Assembly (NCBI GenBank): GCA_903913285.1
Contig: CAIWKO010000017.1
Coordinates: 1-44,200, forward strand
DNA length: 44,200 nucleotides
Origin: an uncultured Bacteroidales bacterium
GTDB lineage: Bacteria; Bacteroidota; Bacteroidia; Bacteroidales; CAIWKO01
Direction: 5' to 3'
Both the position numbers and the translations under genes were made by a program. A model generated the notes under the pieces. It searched no databases. It was given only the letters and a program-made list of their open reading frames with translations, and had not been told where the DNA came from. Shown here piece by piece: positions 33,065 to 41,288 of this stretch (positions are counted from its first letter, which is position 1; every line of letters begins with the position of its first letter).

Positions 33065-33184
33065 AAGAACACTTCAACTATTTTTAGCCCACTTAAAATA
33101 CTTCCAAGCCGGCTAAGGACATTTTTTAGCCGACTAAGGGTATTTTATAGCTGGCTAAGGATATTTTCTAACTAGTATACATTT
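33065..33184. repeat. 21-bp tandem array with dyad core, about five units
   Basis: Units start at about 33065, 33086, 33107, 33128, 33149 and 33170 (partial), exactly 21 bp apart. The best three (33107-33169) share the pattern (T)AGCCGGCTAAGG-n-TATTTT; the core TTAGCCGGCTAA is a 12-bp palindrome in consensus. Outer units are more diverged. An overlapping open frame with 7-residue repeats (SRLR-type) exists but it begins inside the preceding gene and is unlikely to be a gene. The array lies between convergent stops. Confidence 0.88.
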
Positions 33185-33272
33185 TTCCTATTATGAATTA
33201 AAATTCTTTCAGAAAGTTGAAAAGAAAAATATCTTATAGTCGATCTATTTGTTCGTCTTCCAAACAATATCG

Positions 33273-33953
33273 CTAATCACCCCAAAGTTCTGCATCTTCC
33301 ATACGGAAAGGTTGGCCATGGCCGGGATATACTTTTTTGATGTGCAGGTCTTTTATTATCTGGAGGCTGGCATCGAGGGCGGTTTGGTTTTGGATTATGT
33401 GGGCGGTGGTGGGTTTTTTATGGTTGAGGAGGGTGTCGCCCGAAAAGAAGTCGTCGTCGGTGGTATAAAGCCCAATGGAACCCATGGTATGCCCCGGGAT
33501 GTGAATGGCGACGGCATCTAAGCCGATGTCGGTGAAGTTGTGTCCGTCGTCGAGAATGATGTCGGGCTCGAAAGGTTCGAGGGGGAATTTTTTCATCATG
33601 GGTTTGTAGAGCAGGGCCACAACAAGCGGACGCATGAGTTTTGACAGCCAGGATGCTTTGCGTTGGCGGTCCATATCGGTTTTGCCGGTGCGGCACATAT
33701 CGGCATCGCCCTGATGGACGGCTATTTTGACCCCGTGTTGTTTTTGCAGGTAGGCGCAGTTGCCGATGTGGTCGATATCGGCGTGGGTGACGATGAGGAG
33801 TTTGATATCGGCGGGCGCTATGCCATACATCGAAAGCTGCTGTTCAAGTTTGGCACGGCTGAAGGCCATTCCGCAGTCGACCAGAAAGGGTCCCGCAGGG
33901 GTTTTTATGAGAAAGGCGTTTACAAAGCCGAGTTCGAGATGTTTGATTTCCAT
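33273..33953 (-). CDS. MBL-fold metallo-hydrolase
   Basis: This 226-residue metallo-beta-lactamase-fold hydrolase has the metal motif THADIDHIGN (His57, Asp59, Asp61, His62), the GHTMGSIGLY His, the Asp of SGDTLLNHK and the C-terminal His of GHGQPF. No signal peptide is seen. It is of the general glyoxalase II/lactonase-like type and the substrate is unknown. It starts 12 bp after the MFS gene, so the two probably share an operon. Confidence 0.9.
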   Translation of the reverse strand: MEIKHLELGFVNAFLIKTPAGPFLVDCGMAFSRAKLEQQLSMYGIAPADIKLLIVTHADIDHIGNCAYLQKQHGVKIAVHQGDADMCRTGKTDMDRQRKASWLSKLMRPLVVALLYKPMMKKFPLEPFEPDIILDDGHNFTDIGLDAVAIHIPGHTMGSIGLYTTDDDFFSGDTLLNHKKPTTAHIIQNQTALDASLQIIKDLHIKKVYPGHGQPFRMEDAELWGD

Positions 33954-33965
33954 ATTGGGGGGAGT

Positions 33966-35237
33966 TTAATTGTTGTTGATGGTTACGGTGGGGTCTTCGG
34001 ATTCGACGAGTTTTATTTCGTCTTTTTTGTTTAAAAATTCTTTGCGGAAGAAGGGCAGAAATATAAGAGCAATGACAACTGCCGCGAGGCCTTCGGCCAA
34101 AATGGTGTATGGAGCCCCGATGCTTTGCGACACGGCACCTATCAATAATCCGCCCAAAGGCTGCATGCCAAAAAAAGCCATGGCAAAATAGCTGATAATG
34201 CGCCCGCGCATTTCGAGCGAGACATTGGTTTGAATGATGGTGTTGCTGATGGTTGATTGCGACATCATGCCAAACCCGGCCAGCATGGCAAATAGTAAAG
34301 CCAGCGGCAGGTTGGTGATGTGTGAGAACAATATCAGCGCCCCGCCAAATATCAACAGACTGATGAATAAGAACTTTTTCAGGTTAACTCCAGCTTTCAT
34401 GGAGGCCAGGAAAAAGGCCCCTCCTATTGCACCCAAACCGATGGCGCTGTTGAGATAGCCGAAGGTTGAGGCGTTTCCGTTAAATATCACCTTGGCATAG
34501 ACCGGCAAAAGAGTGATGAACGGAACTACCAGCAGGCTGACCAGAGCAATGAGTATGATGACATAAGCAAGGGACGGCGTCCGTTTTAAATATTTCCATC
34601 CTTCGCGGAATTCACCAACAACTTTGCCGGGATGCTGACGCGGAACGAATTTCGGATACCGCATTAATAAAAGCGACAGGATGACCGCCAGGAAACTGAA
34701 TGCGTTTATCAGGAAACAGGTTCCCGCGCCAAGTTTTTCCAATATGATACCCGAAAGTGCAGGACCTATGAGCCGGGCCAGATTGACCATAGAAGAATTG
34801 AGCGCAATAGCATTGGGCAGGTCTTCCTTATAATCGACCATCTCATACACCATCGACTGGCGGGCAGGCACATCGACCGCATTGATGATGCCCAGCAAAA
34901 TGCTGAGCGCGAATATTTCCCATATCTGATATTGCGTAAAAACCACTACCATCACAAGCAGCGAGGCCTGAATAAGCGATGCAATTTGTGTAACGAGCAA
35001 TACCTTATAGCGGTTGTAGCGGTCGGAGATAACGCCACCTAAGGGTGATAGCAAAAAAGAAGGAAATTGTGTGGCAAAAAGCACCAGTCCCAACATAAAG
35101 GCCGAATGGGTTTGCATATACACCAACCAATACACAGCCGTGCGCTGCATCCAGGTTCCGATGAGCGAAACGGATTGCCCCGTAAAATACAAACTATAGT
35201 TGCGACTGCGAAAGGCTTTAAAAGTGCTGATGTTCAT
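33966..35237 (-). CDS. MFS transporter (EntS/MFS_3-like exporter)
   Basis: This 423-residue major facilitator has about twelve helices. The N-terminus FRSRNYSLYFTGQSVSLIGTWMQRTAVYWLVY and the loop GGVISDRYNRYKVLL are typical of the MFS_3/EntS-like exporters. The exported compound is unknown. A perfect -7 box is 51 bp upstream of the ATG. The MBL hydrolase gene follows by 12 bp, a hint of an export-plus-hydrolysis detoxification pair (inference). Confidence 0.9.
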   Translation of the reverse strand: MNISTFKAFRSRNYSLYFTGQSVSLIGTWMQRTAVYWLVYMQTHSAFMLGLVLFATQFPSFLLSPLGGVISDRYNRYKVLLVTQIASLIQASLLVMVVVFTQYQIWEIFALSILLGIINAVDVPARQSMVYEMVDYKEDLPNAIALNSSMVNLARLIGPALSGIILEKLGAGTCFLINAFSFLAVILSLLLMRYPKFVPRQHPGKVVGEFREGWKYLKRTPSLAYVIILIALVSLLVVPFITLLPVYAKVIFNGNASTFGYLNSAIGLGAIGGAFFLASMKAGVNLKKFLFISLLIFGGALILFSHITNLPLALLFAMLAGFGMMSQSTISNTIIQTNVSLEMRGRIISYFAMAFFGMQPLGGLLIGAVSQSIGAPYTILAEGLAAVVIALIFLPFFRKEFLNKKDEIKLVESEDPTVTINNN

Positions 35238-35288
35238 TTATTACAGATCAATTCATGAAACTATTTGAACCTATTGCAAATTAAAGTG

Positions 35289-35296
35289 CAAAGTTA
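35289..35296 (-). promoter_or_regulatory. -7 promoter box TAACTTTG (MFS/MBL operon)
   Basis: This is a perfect TAnnTTTG on the minus strand, 51 bp before the MFS start, inside the 260-bp divergent region with the aminotransferase gene. The rest of that region shows no gene. For the plus direction, TTTATTTG (35457-35464) with TTTG at 35434-35437 is a weaker candidate. Confidence 0.6.
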
Positions 35297-35497
35297 GTTT
35301 TATTGCCATTAATAGACAAAAAACAAACTGATGTTAATCGCAGAAAAAAGCAGCACGACAAAATGGCGAATAACTGATAGCAAATTACAAAGCCTTAATG
35401 TCCAACCACAATAAAATAAATTTGACGTAAAAGTTTGTCAGTTTTAAAATTAGTTATTTATTTGCATTACGGTAACAAATCATCCAAACGAGAAGTT

Positions 35498-36811
35498 ATG
35501 AAAGAAACACCTATAAACTACGAAGTAGTCACCCGTTGCATAGCCGAGAGTCATGTACCGAGCATCGGCAAGGCCACTATACGCGAAATAAAAAAACTCA
35601 TCAACACCATAGAGGACGAAACCGGCGAACGCTTTATCCGCATGGAAATGGGTGTGCCCGGCATCCCTCCTGCCTCTGTGGGCGTTGAAGCCGAAATAGC
35701 TGCACTGCGCAAGGGCGTAGCTGCCATTTATCCCGAAATTGACGGGCTTCCGCAGTTGAAGACCGAAATGGCACGTTTTGTAAAACTGTTTCTGGATATA
35801 GACATTACACCCGAAAACTGCATACCCACGGTGGGTTCGATGCAGGGCGGATATGCCGCTTTTATGACGGTGAACCGCATGTATATAGAAAAAGACACCA
35901 CGCTGTTTTTAGATCCTTGTTTTCCGGTTCACAAACAGCAACACAAAGTGATAGGCACCAACTACGAAGCTTTTGATGTGTATGACTATCGTGGTGAAAA
36001 ATTGCGCGACAAACTGGAATCGTATCTAAAAAAAGGCAACATCGCCAGCATTATTTATTCGAACCCAAACAATCCATCGTGGATATGTTTCACGGATAAA
36101 GAACTGCGCATCATTGCCGAACTTGCCAATAAATACAATGTAGTGGTGATGGAAGATCTGGCCTATTTCGGTATGGATTTCCGAAAAGATTATTCGCAGC
36201 CAGGCAAACCGCCTTACCAACCCACTGTTGCAAAATATACCGATAATTATATCCTTTTTGTTTCGAGTTCGAAAGCATTCAGCTATGCAGGGCAACGTAT
36301 CGGTATGATGGTGATCTCGCCGAAACTTTTCAACACTACTGCTCCCGACCTGAAACGCTATTATTCGAGCGACCAGTTTGGCAGAGCCATGATATACGGC
36401 ACAATATATTCGTTAAGTTCGGGTACCTCGCACAGCGCACAATACGCTCTGGCTGCCATGCTGAAAGGCGCCAACGACGGAACTTTTAATTTTGTGGCAG
36501 ATGTGAAACAATACGGAGAGAAAGCCAAGATCATGAAGAAGATGTTCATTGACAATGGTTTTACAATTGTTTACGATATGGACGAAAACGAACCTCTTGC
36601 CGACGGATTCTACTTCACATTTGCTTATCCCGGTTTCACCGGCGAACAATTGCTCGAAGAACTTTTATACTATGGTATCAGTGCCATTTCGTTGGCCATA
36701 ACCGGCAGCAGCCGTATAGAAGGTATGCGTGCCTGTGTATCGCTGGTGCACCGCGATCAATTTCCGGATCTGGAAAAACGCCTGAAAAAATTTCATGAAA
36801 ATCATCCTTAA
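35498..36811 (+). CDS. Aminotransferase class I/II
   Basis: This 437-residue PLP enzyme of fold type I has the PLP Lys259 in SSSKAFSYAGQRIGMM, NPNNPSW near 200 and the Asp/Tyr pair in VMEDLAYFG. It probably transfers the amino group of a hydrophobic or aromatic amino acid to 2-oxoglutarate. ATG 35498 is preferred; a TTG at 35435 would overlap the likely promoter. It directly precedes the 2-oxoacid:ferredoxin oxidoreductase operon, so it may supply the 2-oxoacid for that complex (inference). The N-terminal part (IAESHVPSIGKATIREIKKLINTIEDETG) is distinctive of this Bacteroidota group. Confidence 0.88.
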   Translation: MKETPINYEVVTRCIAESHVPSIGKATIREIKKLINTIEDETGERFIRMEMGVPGIPPASVGVEAEIAALRKGVAAIYPEIDGLPQLKTEMARFVKLFLDIDITPENCIPTVGSMQGGYAAFMTVNRMYIEKDTTLFLDPCFPVHKQQHKVIGTNYEAFDVYDYRGEKLRDKLESYLKKGNIASIIYSNPNNPSWICFTDKELRIIAELANKYNVVVMEDLAYFGMDFRKDYSQPGKPPYQPTVAKYTDNYILFVSSSKAFSYAGQRIGMMVISPKLFNTTAPDLKRYYSSDQFGRAMIYGTIYSLSSGTSHSAQYALAAMLKGANDGTFNFVADVKQYGEKAKIMKKMFIDNGFTIVYDMDENEPLADGFYFTFAYPGFTGEQLLEELLYYGISAISLAITGSSRIEGMRACVSLVHRDQFPDLEKRLKKFHENHP

Positions 36812-36829
36812 ATTCTGAGTAAATTTATT

Positions 36830-36837
36830 TACTTTCG
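36830..36837 (+). promoter_or_regulatory. Near-match -7 box TACTTTCG (oxidoreductase operon)
   Basis: This is one mismatch from TAnnTTTG, 55 bp before the ferredoxin ATG. It may give the oxidoreductase operon its own transcript. Confidence 0.35.
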
Positions 36838-36891
36838 CTAATTCAAAATAAGGCAAATTCAAAAATAATAATATCTAATCATACATAAAAA

Positions 36892-37125
36892 ATGGCTAAA
36901 GTTAAAGGAGCAATAGTAATAAACATTGAACGATGCAAAGGTTGCGAAGTATGCATTGATGCATGCCCCGAATCTGTTATCGCAATGAATAAGAACGTGA
37001 ATGCCAAAGGCTATCATTTTGCCATGGTTACGAACGAAAATTGTACAGGCTGCACCAATTGCGCAGTTGTATGCCCTGATGGAGTAATTACAGTGTACAG
37101 GGTAAAAGTACCAACAGAAGTATAA
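36892..37125 (+). CDS. 2-oxoacid:ferredoxin oxidoreductase, ferredoxin-like (delta) subunit
   Basis: This 77-residue protein has two [4Fe-4S] motifs, CKGCEVCIDACPE and CTGCTNCAVVCPD, each CxxCxxCxxxCP. It is the electron-carrying subunit of the four-subunit enzyme encoded by the next three genes and passes electrons to ferredoxin. The gap to the next gene is 26 bp. Confidence 0.92.
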   Translation: MAKVKGAIVINIERCKGCEVCIDACPESVIAMNKNVNAKGYHFAMVTNENCTGCTNCAVVCPDGVITVYRVKVPTEV

Positions 37126-37151
37126 TTAATTTAAAATAAAAGTATATCGTA

Positions 37152-38234
37152 ATGAAAGAACTTAGATTAATGAAAGGTAATGAAGCGATAGCAGAAGCTG
37201 CAATTCGGGCAGGTGCTGACGGATATTTCGGCTATCCCATTACTCCGCAATCAGAAATACTTGAATATCTGATGGTTCAAAAACCATACGAAACAACCGG
37301 AATGGTAGTACTTCAGGCAGAAAGTGAAGTAGCAGCTATCAACATGGTTTATGGTGGCGCTTCGTGCGGAAAAAAATGCTGGACTTCATCATCGAGCCCC
37401 GGTATCAGTTTGAAACAAGAAGGCATATCGTATATGGCAGGAGCTGAATTGCCAGCTTTGATCGTGAATGTAGTAAGAGGCGGTCCCGGATTGGGAACCA
37501 TTCAACCATCACAGTCGGATTATTTTCAGGCAACAAAAGGCGGCGGACACGGCGATTATCGTTTATTGGTTTTAGCTCCGGCTTCTGTTCAGGAAATGGC
37601 TGATTTTGTTCCTCTCGCTTTCGAATTAGCTTTTAAATATCGCAATCCTGCCATGATACTTACAGATGGTGTTATTGGTCAGATGATGGAAAAAGTGGAG
37701 CTTCAGGAATTCGTTCCGAGATGGACACAGGAAGAGATCAATAAAATTTCGCCCTGGGCCACTACAGGAAAAACCCGCGATCGCGAACGTAATATCATTA
37801 CGTCTTTAGATCTTGATTCGAATAAGCAGGAAAGACATGTACTAAGCCTGGAACGCAAATACAAAGCAATGGAAGACAATGAAGTTCGTTTTGAAAAAAT
37901 ACAATGCGACGATGCTGAGTATTTGCTTGTAGCATTCGGTTCCAGTGCACGTATTTGTCAGAAAGCTGTTGATCTGGCCAGAGCAAAAGGAATAAAAGTA
38001 GGCTTACTTCGTCCGATCACCTTATTCCCGTTCCCAAAAATTCCATTATACAAATTAGCGCATCAAGTTAAAGGTATGCTGACAGTTGAAATGAACCTTG
38101 GACAAATGGTTGAAGATGTCCGTCTGGCAGTGAACGGTAAAGTAAAAGTTGAACATTTCGGTCGTTATGGTGGAATTATTCCAAACCCGGAAGAAGTTGT
38201 AAACATTTTAGAAACTAAAATTATAGGAGCATAA
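37152..38234 (+). CDS. vorB: 2-oxoacid:ferredoxin oxidoreductase, alpha subunit (VorB-like)
   Basis: This 360-residue subunit oxidises a 2-oxoacid (probably branched-chain, from VorB-type family naming) with CoA and ferredoxin to an acyl-CoA. The N-terminus GNEAIAEAAIRAGADGYFGYPITPQSE is the conserved alpha-subunit opening that binds the substrate and TPP side, and the C-terminal domain II (VGLLRPITLFPFP) is typical. The exact oxoacid, 3-methyl-2-oxobutanoate, 2-oxoglutarate or other, cannot be settled by sequence alone. Confidence 0.9.
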   Translation: MKELRLMKGNEAIAEAAIRAGADGYFGYPITPQSEILEYLMVQKPYETTGMVVLQAESEVAAINMVYGGASCGKKCWTSSSSPGISLKQEGISYMAGAELPALIVNVVRGGPGLGTIQPSQSDYFQATKGGGHGDYRLLVLAPASVQEMADFVPLAFELAFKYRNPAMILTDGVIGQMMEKVELQEFVPRWTQEEINKISPWATTGKTRDRERNIITSLDLDSNKQERHVLSLERKYKAMEDNEVRFEKIQCDDAEYLLVAFGSSARICQKAVDLARAKGIKVGLLRPITLFPFPKIPLYKLAHQVKGMLTVEMNLGQMVEDVRLAVNGKVKVEHFGRYGGIIPNPEEVVNILETKIIGA

Positions 38235-38237
38235 GTC

Positions 38238-39014
38238 ATGGCTGAAATTACAAGAGAAGAAATTATAAAACCGGAAAATCTGGTTTATAAAAAAACAGAC
38301 CTCCTTGTCGACCGTGCATTAAGCTATTGCCCGGGATGCGGTCACGGTACCGTGCATCGTATGCTTATGGAAGTTATTGAAGAAATGGACATACAGTCGC
38401 AAACCATCGGTATAGCTCCAGTTGGATGTTCTGTATTAGCTTACGAATTTCTTGACATCGACATGCAACAGGCAGCCCATGGACGTGCTCCTGCGTTAGC
38501 AACCGCTATCAAACGATTGATGCCTGAAAAATATGTTTTCACTTATCAAGGCGACGGCGATTTGGCTGCTATTGGCACTGCAGAAACGATACATGCATGT
38601 AACCGCGGAGAAAACATAGTTATCATTTTTATCAATAATGGTATCTATGGAATGACCGGCGGCCAAATGGCACCCACAACGCTTCCCGGAATGAAAGCTT
38701 CAACCTGCCCTTATGGCCGCGATACTCAGATCATGGGAAATCCTTTAAAGATAACAGAATTGGTTGCTACCCTACCCGGAACTTGTTATGTAACCCGTCA
38801 TTCGGTTCATACTCCTGCAAATGTTCGTAAAACAAAAAGAGCCATTCGTAAAGCTTTTGAACTTTCGTATGCAAATAAAGGCGTATCTTTTGTTGAAGTG
38901 GTTTCGAACTGCAATTCAGGTTGGAAAATGACACCGGTTCAATCGAATAAGTGGATGGAAGAAAACATGTTCCCGTATTATCCGCTTGGAGATATAAAAG
39001 TTCCTACTGTATAA
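38238..39014 (+). CDS. 2-oxoacid:ferredoxin oxidoreductase, TPP-binding beta subunit
   Basis: This 258-residue thiamine diphosphate subunit has the [Fe-S]/TPP opening SYCPGCGHGTVHRML, the TPP/Mg motif GDGDLAAIGTAETIHACNRGENIVIIFINNGIYGMTGGQMAPTT (split here only for orientation by its GDG...NN ends), and the C-terminal NCNSGWKM segment. It starts 3 bp after the alpha subunit. Confidence 0.93.
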   Translation: MAEITREEIIKPENLVYKKTDLLVDRALSYCPGCGHGTVHRMLMEVIEEMDIQSQTIGIAPVGCSVLAYEFLDIDMQQAAHGRAPALATAIKRLMPEKYVFTYQGDGDLAAIGTAETIHACNRGENIVIIFINNGIYGMTGGQMAPTTLPGMKASTCPYGRDTQIMGNPLKITELVATLPGTCYVTRHSVHTPANVRKTKRAIRKAFELSYANKGVSFVEVVSNCNSGWKMTPVQSNKWMEENMFPYYPLGDIKVPTV

Positions 39015-39043
39015 TTTGAATGTTAATAGAAAAAAGTAAAAAA

Positions 39044-39595
39044 ATGACAGAAGAAATAATCATAGCCGGTTTTGGAGGACAAGGTGTTTTATCAATGGGT
39101 AAAATTCTTGCTTATTCCGGTATTATGCAAAATAAAGAAGTTAGCTGGATGCCTTCTTATGGTCCTGAAATGCGCGGTGGAACAGCAAATGTTACTGTGA
39201 TCGTCAGCGACGAACGTATAAGTTCTCCCGTTCTTAATTTATTTGATACCGCAATTATCCTGAACCAACAATCGATGGATAAATTCGAGAATACAGTAAA
39301 AAAAGGGGGATATCTTATTTATGACGGGAATGGTATAACACGCCATCCTGTTCGCAAAGACATCAATATTTATCGTATTGACGCTGCTGACGAAGCATCT
39401 AAAATAGGGCTCACCAAAGTATTCAATATGATGGTTCTTGGCGGATACCTAAAACTTAAACCTATTGTTTCAGATGAATATATCAGAAAAGGTCTGGAAA
39501 AATCATTGCCCATGCGCCATCATAGCTTGATACCTGAAAACGAAAAAGCTATTGAGATCGGTAAAAAATTGATCAAGCCGGTTCAAGTGCTTTAA
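39044..39595 (+). CDS. 2-oxoacid:ferredoxin oxidoreductase, gamma subunit
   Basis: This 183-residue subunit opens with MTEEIIIAGFGGQGVLSMGK and has SWMPSYGPEMRGGTANV, both diagnostic of the gamma/POR domain. I chose ATG 39044 because it gives the canonical N-terminus and has a purine-rich leader; ATG 39020, 5 bp after the beta stop, would add eight residues. It is last in the operon, which ends at the hairpin 39615-39641. Confidence 0.9.
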   Translation: MTEEIIIAGFGGQGVLSMGKILAYSGIMQNKEVSWMPSYGPEMRGGTANVTVIVSDERISSPVLNLFDTAIILNQQSMDKFENTVKKGGYLIYDGNGITRHPVRKDINIYRIDAADEASKIGLTKVFNMMVLGGYLKLKPIVSDEYIRKGLEKSLPMRHHSLIPENEKAIEIGKKLIKPVQVL

Positions 39596-39614
39596 AATAT
39601 TATTTTTATTATTG

Positions 39615-39651
39615 CGAGCCCGAAACTTTGTTTCGGGCTCGTGTGTTTTAA
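39615..39651 (+). terminator. Rho-independent terminator after the oxidoreductase operon
   Basis: CGAGCCCGAAA (39615-39625) pairs perfectly with TTTCGGGCTCG (39631-39641) around a CTTTG loop and is followed by a T-rich tail. Confidence 0.9.
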
Positions 39652-39669
39652 CCCTGTTATCAAAAATCT

Positions 39670-40614
39670 ATGAAAGTTCCTGATAAGGAAAGCATTTTGC
39701 AAGCTGCTGAACGGATATTGCCCTATATTAATCGTACGTCTGTTCTAACTTGCGAAACCCTGAACAACATGTTTCAAGCGCAATTGTACTTCAAATGCGA
39801 GAACTTTCAAAAAGCAGGTGCTTTCAAATCGAGGGGAGCCTGCAATGCTGTTTTTTCGCTGAATGAAAACCAACTTAAAAACGGGGTTGCAACCCATTCT
39901 TCAGGCAATCATGCACAGGCATTGGCACGTGCAGCAAAACTGCGAAACACTAAAGCATATATCGTGATGCCCGACAACTCATCAAAAGTAAAAATTGATG
40001 CAGTAAGGTCTTATGGAGGCATTATCACTTTTTGCATTCCAACTCTGGAAGCCCGTGAAACTACCTTGCAAAAAGTAATCGCAGAAACTCATGCTACCGA
40101 GATACATCCTTACAACAATTATACTATTATAGCCGGTCAAGCTACGGCTGCCAAAGAACTGATAGAAGATATTCCCTCTCTTGATTATATTATTGCCCCA
40201 GTTGGTGGCGGTGGTTTATTGAGCGGAACTGCTCTGGCGACTCATTATTTTTCTCCTGCCACAAAAGTTATTGCTGCTGAACCCGAACAAGCCAACGATG
40301 CTTTTCAGTCGTTCTATTCAAAGAAATTCATCCCTTCTGTAAATCCTAATACTATAGCTGATGGCTTGCGAACTTCGCTCGGAGATAAAACATTTCCGAT
40401 AATAGTGGAACATGTTCAGGATATTTTCACTGTCTCTGAAACTGATATTGTTGAATGCATGAAACTCATCTGGGAACGCATGAAGATCATTATTGAAACT
40501 TCATCAGCCGTTACTTTGGCAGCTGTGAGAAACAATTCGCGACTGTTCAAAGATAAAAAAGTCGGGATTATTATTTCTGGGGGTAATGTTGATCTTAAAA
40601 ATTTACCTTGGTAG
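39670..40614 (+). CDS. Serine/threonine dehydratase family PLP enzyme
   Basis: This 314-residue fold-type II PLP enzyme is near the catabolic threonine dehydratase, threo-3-hydroxyaspartate dehydratase and serine racemase group. The PLP Lys53 is in KAGAFKSRGA, the phosphate loop is PVGGGGLLSG, and THSSGNHAQALA contacts the substrate. No ACT regulatory domain is present, so it is a short catabolic or racemase-type form. It could convert Thr or Ser to 2-oxoacid and ammonia, feeding the oxidoreductase upstream (inference). It is separated from that operon by a strong terminator and is convergent with the exosortase gene. Confidence 0.88.
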   Translation: MKVPDKESILQAAERILPYINRTSVLTCETLNNMFQAQLYFKCENFQKAGAFKSRGACNAVFSLNENQLKNGVATHSSGNHAQALARAAKLRNTKAYIVMPDNSSKVKIDAVRSYGGIITFCIPTLEARETTLQKVIAETHATEIHPYNNYTIIAGQATAAKELIEDIPSLDYIIAPVGGGGLLSGTALATHYFSPATKVIAAEPEQANDAFQSFYSKKFIPSVNPNTIADGLRTSLGDKTFPIIVEHVQDIFTVSETDIVECMKLIWERMKIIIETSSAVTLAAVRNNSRLFKDKKVGIIISGGNVDLKNLPW

Positions 40615-40664
40615 GGCAACGCTTTTTTATACTAAGATTAACAATTAATTCAAGATATAGAGTA

Positions 40665-41255
40665 TTAAGCATTAATTTTCTTTCTATCGTTTCTTCTGAC
40701 TACCCAAACCCACATACCAAAAGTAAAAATATAAACGACTACATTAAAAATGTAATCGTGATTGAATTGCATATGTTTTGGAAAAGCATGAAAAGCAAAA
40801 ATAAGAAGTACTATCCTAATGATATTTAATATATTAATAATAATCACACCAAGGATAGAATAAAACAATTTTCTTTTCCATTTACCAGGATAAGAACATA
40901 TTAATGCAACAAAAAATATCCAGAGTTGGATTCCCAGGCAGTAATCACCAATGCCCACCCAAGCCAAGCCTGGAACTAATAATTTATTATTTGAAATAAT
41001 TTGACCCGAATATCCCAAAATCGAAAAAACAAATTTGGAAGAATATAATAGCCCAATCCTTATCCAATCGTTAAAATGTTCCCATCCAGCTGAAAGCCAA
41101 GGCCAATGTCGGTCAGTTATAGGAATTTTCTCCTCACCCAAGAACCAGCTTAACAACTTCCAGGCAATATAAATAATTGCAACTCTTAGGATAAAAAAAA
41201 TCGTTTGCCTATTCTCAGCAATTAATGATCTGCATTTTTTAATTATCCCTTTCAT
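40665..41255 (-). CDS. Exosortase/archaeosortase family protein
   Basis: This 196-residue membrane transpeptidase has several helices and the family triad: Cys106 in GDYCLGIQLWIFF, Arg147 in NILNIIRI and His166 in FNHDYIF. Exosortases process proteins carrying a C-terminal motif-helix-basic tail at the outer face of the inner membrane. The likely substrate is the next gene upstream (33 bp), which carries a VPLDNG-helix-KKRK tail. No PEP-CTERM-type polysaccharide cluster lies in view. The family in Bacteroidota is called XrtF or XrtN by some annotators; I cannot assign the subtype. Confidence 0.85.
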   Translation of the reverse strand: MKGIIKKCRSLIAENRQTIFFILRVAIIYIAWKLLSWFLGEEKIPITDRHWPWLSAGWEHFNDWIRIGLLYSSKFVFSILGYSGQIISNNKLLVPGLAWVGIGDYCLGIQLWIFFVALICSYPGKWKRKLFYSILGVIIINILNIIRIVLLIFAFHAFPKHMQFNHDYIFNVVVYIFTFGMWVWVVRRNDRKKINA

Positions 41256-41288
41256 CAGAGCTTTTCAGCTTAAATATGATTTTGGGAA

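Noticed and set aside
32897-33175. Plus-strand ORF with SRLR-type 7-residue repeats
   Set aside because: It begins inside the Gate-domain gene in a different frame and its repeats come from the 21-bp array, so it is probably a shadow.
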